DNA from: Polytrichum commune | Lineage: Eukaryota > Streptophyta > Polytrichopsida > Polytrichales > Polytrichaceae | Assembly: GCA_950295325.1 (NCBI GenBank) | Contig: OX485804.1 | Location: 55,168,429-55,232,428, forward strand | Length of the DNA stretch: 64,000 nucleotides | Direction: 5' to 3' | Shown here: piece by piece, positions 58,201 through 64,000 of the stretch | How positions within the stretch are numbered: the first letter of the stretch is position 1 | Layout of the letters: each line of letters begins with the position of its first letter | Notes under the pieces: generated by a model | Told to the model about the DNA's origin: nothing | Seen by the model: only the letters and a program-made list of their open reading frames with translations | Databases searched by the model: none | Made by a program: the position numbers and the translations under genes

Positions 58201-61171
58201 CTTTGTCATTTGTTTTGGTCCTGTCCTTCAATAAACTCGCCCAATAAGGTCCCTGGAATCCTTTGTTTTGTTCACTTGCATAGCTCATGTACTTATTTTT
58301 GTTGCCAGATGCCCGTATAGGTGGACATGTGGTAATAATCCCATAAAGCCCCTAAAAATAAAAAGATTGAAGATTAAACACACCCTTTGAAACTATAGGT
58401 GATAATCTGCATTGTAAAATTATCCTTTTTGGTACTTATCAGGTGCAGATTCTCATTTGCAGGTGGCTCATGTTTTGAATCACACAGCTGGCCTTCAGAA
58501 TGCCTTGTCTGGTGATTTCAAGTCAGACCCTCTTCTCATGTGCAACTGGGATGATACTTTGAAGAAGCTGGCTGCAGCAACACCCGAATCGGAACCAGGT
58601 GTTAAGCAAGTGTATCATGCATTTACTTTTGGTTGGTTATGTGGAGGCATAATTGAGGTATACATTATCCACTTAAAAAATTGATGACCTTGTATTTAAT
58701 AGAGTTATCCTTTAATTCAATGGGACTTTTTGTTGGGAGTTGGTCCCCTCTGATTTTCCATTGGTTGTTTGCATACAATGTAAATAGTTGCTTTCCACTT
58801 GTGGTGCATGGCTGGAGGTAGTATTTGAATTTGAATGAGGAGCTACCTTTTTCGATTCATTGAGGGCCAAACTCATTTTAGCACCTCTTAGCATGGCAAA
58901 TTGAGTTTGACCCTCAATGAGCCAATGCAGAATGAGCCGATATAGAATGTTCTTCATTCGAATCTCTCCACTGCCTCCAAGCATGCACTAAAACCTACCA
59001 AACATGGAAGGTGTTGTATGCAAACCAACCAAGTCCCAACCAAAAGTCATGTTGAGCTAGAGGATAACCTTAATATGGGTGCAGCATGTTGAGATCCTTT
59101 GTTGTTGTGATGAATATTGTTTTCATAGAGTTAGTGCAAGTGTCCCCATCAAATACTGCTTTGTTTGTTTTGCTGTTTACTGGTGTCAATATTAGGATGT
59201 CAATTGGTATTTGTAAGGCAGTAAATTGGCCATTTTTGTGATCTGAAAGAGGAACATTGCCTGCAACTTCAGAAATCTTCAGGTAGAAAATATCAAGAAT
59301 TGTTGGAGGAGGTTTTTGTGCAACCACTTCATTTAGGAGGAGAATTCTATGTCGGAATTCCAGCTGGTATGTAACTGGGTCCTCTCAAACTTTCTTCCAT
59401 GGCCTCCATTGTCCAGTGTGCATTTCTTGTATGTGGTCTGAAGACTTGGTAGTGTTCTACATTGTCTCTGGACTTTTCTTGACTCTAGTAGCTTCACAAA
59501 AGATTTGGTAGCATGCACAGGCCAGTTTTTTTATCCTTGGGTTGTGTAGCTTGTGGTGAACACGATGAGTGTGTGGGGACTGCAAGAAAGTATGAAGATG
59601 TCCTAAGGTAAGTGGGCCTATTCGGTCATTTATCTTAATTGGACATATATATAAGAGTGGTGTGTGGTTAGGTGTGGATCTAAGAATGGACATCTAAAAG
59701 GCATCATGTATTCAAGAAAGACTGGACTACATCCTCAATATATGTTAACTTTCATTTTAGGCTCAATAGTCAACATAATTGGGGGTTGCAGATATGATCA
59801 TTTAATAAGAAAGATTTTCTCCATTTTGACAATGAATAAGATGTTCATATGAGCTCCAAAATTATGAGGAAAATGGCTATGGCCGTGACTTGGATTTGCT
59901 ACTCATCTCGCACTAGTCGCGTGTTTTGTATCCCAGGAGAAGTAGGTGCAGAGGTAAAAGTGTCTGTTTAAGGCGCACTTACCTTAACCCCTAAATGATT
60001 GTGAAACCACTTTCAACGATTTGTTTATGTTTATGGACCCCTTACCACCTCCTATTCAAATGTTGAAATCTCCAATTTTTGGACACCTGGATGGCTCATT
60101 TGTTGAGAAAACATAGGAATAATGGCTTTTCAAACATGCGTATGGTTGGATTCCATATGTCTATCATGGACTGACCGTTATAGGGAGCCGAACAATATGT
60201 TTTGTTTTCAAGCAATTTTCTGTGAGGGATGGGTCAATGATATAGGGGTTTATTAATCCTTTTTTGTGTTTGCAGGAGTGGAAGATCGCTTGGCATCATT
60301 AACTTTAGATTTAGGTGAAGTGAAGACAATGAAGGAGGCGATGGAAAAGCAGAAGGTGGCGATTCTGCAATCTTCTGCCCCCACCCCAATCGAGCGCATA
60401 GTCGAGCCTTCGATAACGGCAATGAAGCAAGCTACGACACCGCAGGAGGCACTAGGTGGAGGAGACGCAATGTCGACCATCACTGCCCTTCCTGTCTTAT
60501 TCAACACTTTGTTTGTCCGACGTGCAATTATACCTGCAGCAAATGGGCACTTTTCCGCACGGGCATTGGCTCGCTACTATGCCGCACTTGCGACTGGTGG
60601 AGTTGTCCCTCCAGAGCCATTGTTGGGTGAGCCACGATTGGGTAGTCACCCTCATAAGCCCTTTGATAAGAAATTTGATCCACTTGCTAAGAAAAGTAAG
60701 AAAGGAAGTAAGAAAGGTAGTGCTGGAGAAACTAAGGTTGAGACTGACATAGAAGCCCCTGAGATTGGTGTTGCACCCACATCAACATCCACATCTTCAA
60801 AACTTTTCTTAAATCCTACGATACATGATGCTTTCTTGGGTGCAGGTGAGTATAGTACACTTGCATATACAGATGAAAAGTTTGGTCTAGGGTTTCGGAG
60901 GATCACTACAAATACAGCTAACCAGTTGAGTTCTTTAGAAGAGACAATTGGATTTGGTCACTCGGGAGTAGGGGGATCGACAGGATTTTGCTTTCCAGCT
61001 CACAATTTTTCAATTGGGATAACCTTGAATAAGTTATCACAAGGGGCTGTGACAGCTCAAATCGTGCGATTGGTAACCACTGAGATGGGTTTACCATGTC
61101 CTACAATGTATGCTAGTGTCAATGCTGATAGAGGCCCAGATATGACCGGTGGAGCCATTTTAAGAGACTAG
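49235..61171 (+). CDS. ABC1-family kinase fused to a class C-like beta-lactamase (At5g24810-like), 18 exons
   Basis: Exons: 49235-49297, 50677-50907, 51826-51912, 52108-52197, 52463-52589, 53092-53195, 53539-53707, 54101-54222, 54495-54623, 55129-55233, 55589-55646, 55878-55953, 56641-56779, 57242-57399, 57897-57969, 58463-58657, 59273-59366, 60276-61171. Phases agree at every join and give 971 residues. The kinase-like half has ABC1 hallmarks: KxGQ (K64-Q67), Ala-rich loop ATASIAQVHRA (124-134), VVVK145, LNFNLEAEN, DPHPGN (287-292) and DFG (307-309). The C-terminal half has a serine beta-lactamase-type SxxK (S536-K539), HTAGL, a Tyr in YHAFTFGW (628) and HSG (902-904). ABC1/UbiB kinases act in quinone and lipid metabolism in organelles and beta-lactamase-like domains hydrolyse amide or ester bonds; the substrate of this plant fusion is not known to me. 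A short hydrophobic N-terminus (IRVFFVALTIFIEY) may be an anchor. All exons look intact. Confidence 0.9.
49322..50045. repeat. Tandem duplication in intron 1 of the ABC1K gene
   Basis: Two diverged units, about 49322-49685 and 49686-50045. They share CTGCCCTGTTTT/ATGCCCTGTTTT, CTTAATTTGCT.TCAAGA, TTGTTGCTCGGAT.ACCTAAAA, AATTGAGCTGTTCCC.GTGT, GTAGAGG.TTGCTTCTTT and TGTGCTTTCACA.TTCA in the same order. Period is about 370 bp. Non-coding. Confidence 0.75.
50951..51298. mobile_element. MITE copy 1, in intron 2 of the ABC1K gene
   Basis: 348-bp element with ends GAGTTATTTTCAATTCAA and TTGAATTAGAGGATAACC, which are inverted repeats of each other, and TTA on both sides (50948-50950 and 51299-51301). 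It shares its sequence with 58702-59069, including a central foldback (CTAAACTCATTTTAGCACC). The TTA duplication suggests a Tourist (PIF/Harbinger) type, tentatively. Confidence 0.75.
53708..54100 (+). other. GC-AG intron of the ABC1K gene
   Basis: The exon ends CACCCAG and the intron begins GCAAGT, the canonical GC donor variant, and ends CCTCAG. Only this junction rebuilds the invariant DPHPGN of ABC1 kinases across exons 7 and 8 in the correct phase. A GT donor in frame is not available nearby. Confidence 0.8.
58702..59069. mobile_element. MITE copy 2, in intron 16 of the ABC1K gene
   Basis: 368-bp relative of the element at 50951-51298, starting GAGTTATCCTTTAATTCAA and ending GAGCTAGAGGATAACC. 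It shares TTTGCATACAAT, CACTTGTGGTGCA, CAAACTCATTTTAGCACCTCTT and GTTGTATGCAAACCAAC-type blocks. It is followed by TTA; the left flank is ATA. Two copies in the same gene, in the same orientation. Confidence 0.75.
59735..59970. repeat. Repeat copy in intron 17, duplicated at 62637-62855
   Basis: ATATGTTAAC, AATAGTCAACAT.ATTGGG, AATGAATAAGAT.TTCATATGAGCTC, ATGGCTAT and a TTGCTA...CACTA.T.GCGTGT block occur in the same order in 59735-59970 (intron 17 of the ABC1K gene) and 62637-62855 (downstream). These are diverged copies of one non-coding repeat. Confidence 0.6.
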
Positions 61172-62636
61172 GATACAGCCAAACTTCATACATTTGATCC
61201 TGAACCATGGATCTCATTTATTTTTTTACCCTCTTGGGCTATTGAGCCTTTACCCTTAATATTTGATACCCCCCACCTTTAGTACGACTAATTGCCATTC
61301 ATTTTGCTGATCCTAAGTTCCTTCACACTCTCTCCCTCGATATTTGGTATTTCCTTAGGCCTGTGTGTCAATATTCATTTGCCTTTCACAACTGTTAGAT
61401 AAAACCTGATCTGGAGCTATTTCTCTGGCCCTTGAAGCTTGGTACTAGAGAAGTGCTCCCATTTTTGTCACTCTGGTGTTGCTTGAAACTGGAGTATGTG
61501 CAGTTCCTTGAACTTCTTGACAAACCCGTGCCACCTGGAGAATGGTGTTTTGGACACCCTCTAACAGTTCTATCTTCATCTTATTCTGAAAGTCAAGGAT
61601 GCACAGAGAAGATGCGTTGTAACTTACATTAGTGGCCACATACAGTTTCAAGTGTTTTGGCCTGTTTAGCACTCTATCAGGTGTGAGAAGAGTTTCTTTT
61701 ACTCTTTCTGCATTCAAGTACTACTGGGGGTTTAGAGATAGTCTTGTATAATGAAATACTTCTATTTACCAAGGCTTTTCTTTCTTGTAGAAATTGTCTG
61801 TTGGAATTGACACAACAAAGGTGTCAACAACATTTACTAATTTCGTCCATGAGCTGCATCAATATGGTTGTATACAAGTGATATGAAACACTGTATCAAC
61901 TTTTTCAACCTTTAAACTCAAGGATGTGTTGTTGAAGCTGATGTATTGTATTCATCTTGCAAAGGTGTAAATACTTGGTCCTTTTTTTTTGTTGGTCATC
62001 AAGTATCAAATCTTCCAAATCATAATCAACAGTAGAAGCTACTTGTGTTGGACAGGACCGGGATGGTGTCTGCTTATTACACTTTAGCACAATGTTCATA
62101 CAGCATGAGGTAGCTTATCAGGATCAGGAGAAGGCCCAATGTTTAGGGCTTCTCAATACTGTTTAAATTATGTAATTATTATTTGAACGCAGTAAACCTA
62201 AACAATTCATAAAACCTAAACCTTGATTGTATCATTCTTTTTCAAATTTGTTATGTGTATTACTGACTTGAAGATTATGTGATTTTTTTTTGTGCTCAAC
62301 TAAACGACAAGTGTTCAATTCCATCAACAAATTGTTCACACTCCATGCATATGATCAGATTTCTTTACGCATCTTAAAATATGTCATAAGTATCTCTACA
62401 AAACATCCATGCAATTTCCATCTATGAAGTTACCTTTTAATTTTTTGCTTTGAATATGTTTACATAAAGCTCATAACCTTGTATAGAAGGTCCAATTGTG
62501 TGGATGTGGTCTTTAACTTTGTGTCATCGATTTTGTTTCATGAGTGTAATCTAGCATCCAAATGTTACTTTACAATCAATCTTGAAAATACAAAAAAACC
62601 TCAGCTTGAAGGATTAATCATTGAATCACTACATAC
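61172..62636. other. 3' flank of the ABC1K gene and intergenic DNA
   Basis: Contains the 3' UTR of the ABC1K gene; the polyadenylation site was not determined. No other gene supported; open frames are short and motif-free. Confidence 0.4.
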
Positions 62637-62855
62637 TCAAGATATGTTAACCATTCTAGTCTTAATAGTCAACATTATTGGGAGGATTTTTGGGCATGGA
62701 ATTTTTACGTTGATAATGAATAAGATTTTCATATGAGCTCGGAAAATTGCGAGGAACATGGCTATAGGGATGAATTGTATTTGCTAATTACCCAACACTA
62801 ATTGCGTGTGTCATATATTCCAAGTAGTGGGTGGAGAGAGAAAAAATATCTACAC
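62637..62855. repeat. Second copy of the 59.7-kb repeat
   Basis: Same ordered blocks as 59735-59970, about 2.9 kb downstream in direct orientation. Ends are not defined and no target duplication is seen. Confidence 0.6.
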
Positions 62856-63339
62856 AACACACGTCTACATTTGCAACGACTCATAGTTTGAATCAAGCTT
62901 TAGACTGCTCCTAGCTTTGGAGATGCTCTTTTGCATAGCATTTGCACAATTGTCTACTATCCATAAATGATGAATTGACAAATTGGTCAGAAATCTTAAT
63001 CACTGTAAATGTGGAGATCGGTTCATGGAAAATATCTATTCCTTTGAGAGACTTTTTGAAGACTTTTTTCATCTTGAGGATGTAATTCAAAAAAATTGAC
63101 CCTACAACATACATCTATTGTCATTTTTAATTTTTTAATTTTTTGTCTCTAACCTTTAAGATCCTCTTTTGTACATTATCTTTACATTGAAATTCTCAAC
63201 AACCTTTTTATTTGTACACATTAGAGTAAATGAGCAGTGAGGGATGAAGCCTATATTCATGGTATTTTAGCATATATCTTTACATTCTAATAACCCCCAA
63301 CAAAATCCAAAAATTGCGAAAGTAGTTGATGGATGTTGC
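62856..63339. other. Intergenic, AT-rich
   Basis: No gene or repeat recognised. Confidence 0.4.
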
Positions 63340-63475
63340 CATTTAGACTCAATTAAGGGATAGCAATTTCCTAAGGGGATCTCACAAGGTTTTGAACCAG
63401 GACCTTCACAAACATTACATCACAACACTTGCCAACCAATGTACTTAGCCCCAAGGTGACCAAATCCACATGACT
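63340..63475 (-). mobile_element. SINE-like, tRNA-derived segment
   Basis: On the - strand the order GGGGCTAAGTACATTGGTTG, then AAGGTCCTGGTTCAAAACC, resembles a tRNA-derived SINE head. The first part fits a loose A box (TTGGTTGGCAAGTG) and GGTTCAAAACC (63388-63398) fits a pol III B box. Spacing between boxes is about 40 bp, as in tRNA genes. The downstream body, tail and target duplication were not resolved, and it does not fold as a functional tRNA. Confidence 0.35.
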
Positions 63476-64000
63476 ATAATGATGTAAATGGGGAATTTCA
63501 ACAAATTGCAATTATCCAAGTGAATGCCTAACTATACTCTAAAATTCAACAATAGGAAGGTGCCACGAGGGTTTGTAATAAAGTTTTTGAAATGATGTAG
63601 AGTCAACATAAGAATATGATCACATGCCAAGTATTGAGAATATTGTACACAAAATGTCCCCAATGTTAATGAATAAAGGGATTTTGCTCACACAAATCCA
63701 AGTCCAAAAAATGGGGCAATTTAAAAAGAAGATTGCAATTCAAGTAAATAAATTTGCACTTCAAATACTTACTTATCTTGACAACTAGTGTCATGTGGAT
63801 AATTACCGGACGTGACACTACTAGACCTCTAGGCGGCTAGTTTAGGCTCTTTGCAAATAGTGTATGTGCAAGTAGAGGCGCCATAACTGATCACTTAAGA
63901 GATTTTGCGCCAATATGGAGAAGGATAAGGCAATGCAATTTTTTCCATCTAAAAAGATAGAAATTAGGAGGATTGCATTTTTAATTTTTTAATTTTTTGG
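63476..64000. other. Intergenic to window end
   Basis: No gene recognised; AT-rich sequence running off the window. Confidence 0.35.

Overview
This window reads as nuclear DNA of a land plant. It has GT-AG introns, an LRR receptor-like protein, an F-box/LRR protein of the Arabidopsis At1g67190 type, an ABC1-kinase/beta-lactamase fusion of the At5g24810 type, and a crowd of typical plant transposons in AT-rich intergenic DNA. The plant homologues are recognisable but diverged, so a lineage outside the flowering plants (for example a clubmoss, fern or bryophyte) is my guess. The sequence alone does not settle the species.

Layout. 1-4034: gene-poor, with a degenerate three-unit tandem repeat. 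4035-9549: a three-exon LRR receptor-like protein gene on the + strand. 11715-18101: a gene with two ubiquitin-like segments and a C-terminal RING-H2, cut inside the RING by a very young Ty1/copia element (12763-17996). That element has identical 281-bp LTRs, a 5-bp target duplication and a primer-binding site of the half-tRNA type. 19231-20490: an intact F-box/LRR gene on the - strand, probably with a long 5' UTR intron. 26143-28360: a decayed LINE mosaic. 28738-37930: a 9.2-kb terminal-inverted-repeat DNA transposon carrying two divergent, decayed genes and a central minisatellite. 37939-48300: gene-poor DNA with a Mutator-type MITE, a CACTA-type MITE and tandem duplications. 49235-61171: an 18-exon gene for the ABC1K/beta-lactamase protein, with two related MITEs in its introns and one GC-AG intron. 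61172-64000: gene-poor DNA with a SINE-like segment.

The strongest candidate for something undescribed is the 28.7-37.9 kb transposon. Its termini are arrays of five 7-bp repeats. It encodes a Mutator-like DDE transposase with a C-terminal SWIM finger on one strand. On the other strand it encodes a second, multi-exon protein with a VWDGNH motif reminiscent of the ParB/sulfiredoxin fold plus basic, nuclear-localisation-like segments. A hairpin-bearing minisatellite lies between the two genes. This copy is dead (nonsense codons and frameshifts), but the two-gene plan should be recoverable from other copies in the same genome.

The three host genes that look intact (LRR protein, F-box protein, ABC1K fusion) are unrelated single genes; I see no operon-like or pathway grouping among them. 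All exon boundaries were derived by hand from splice consensus and reading-frame continuity, not from transcripts.
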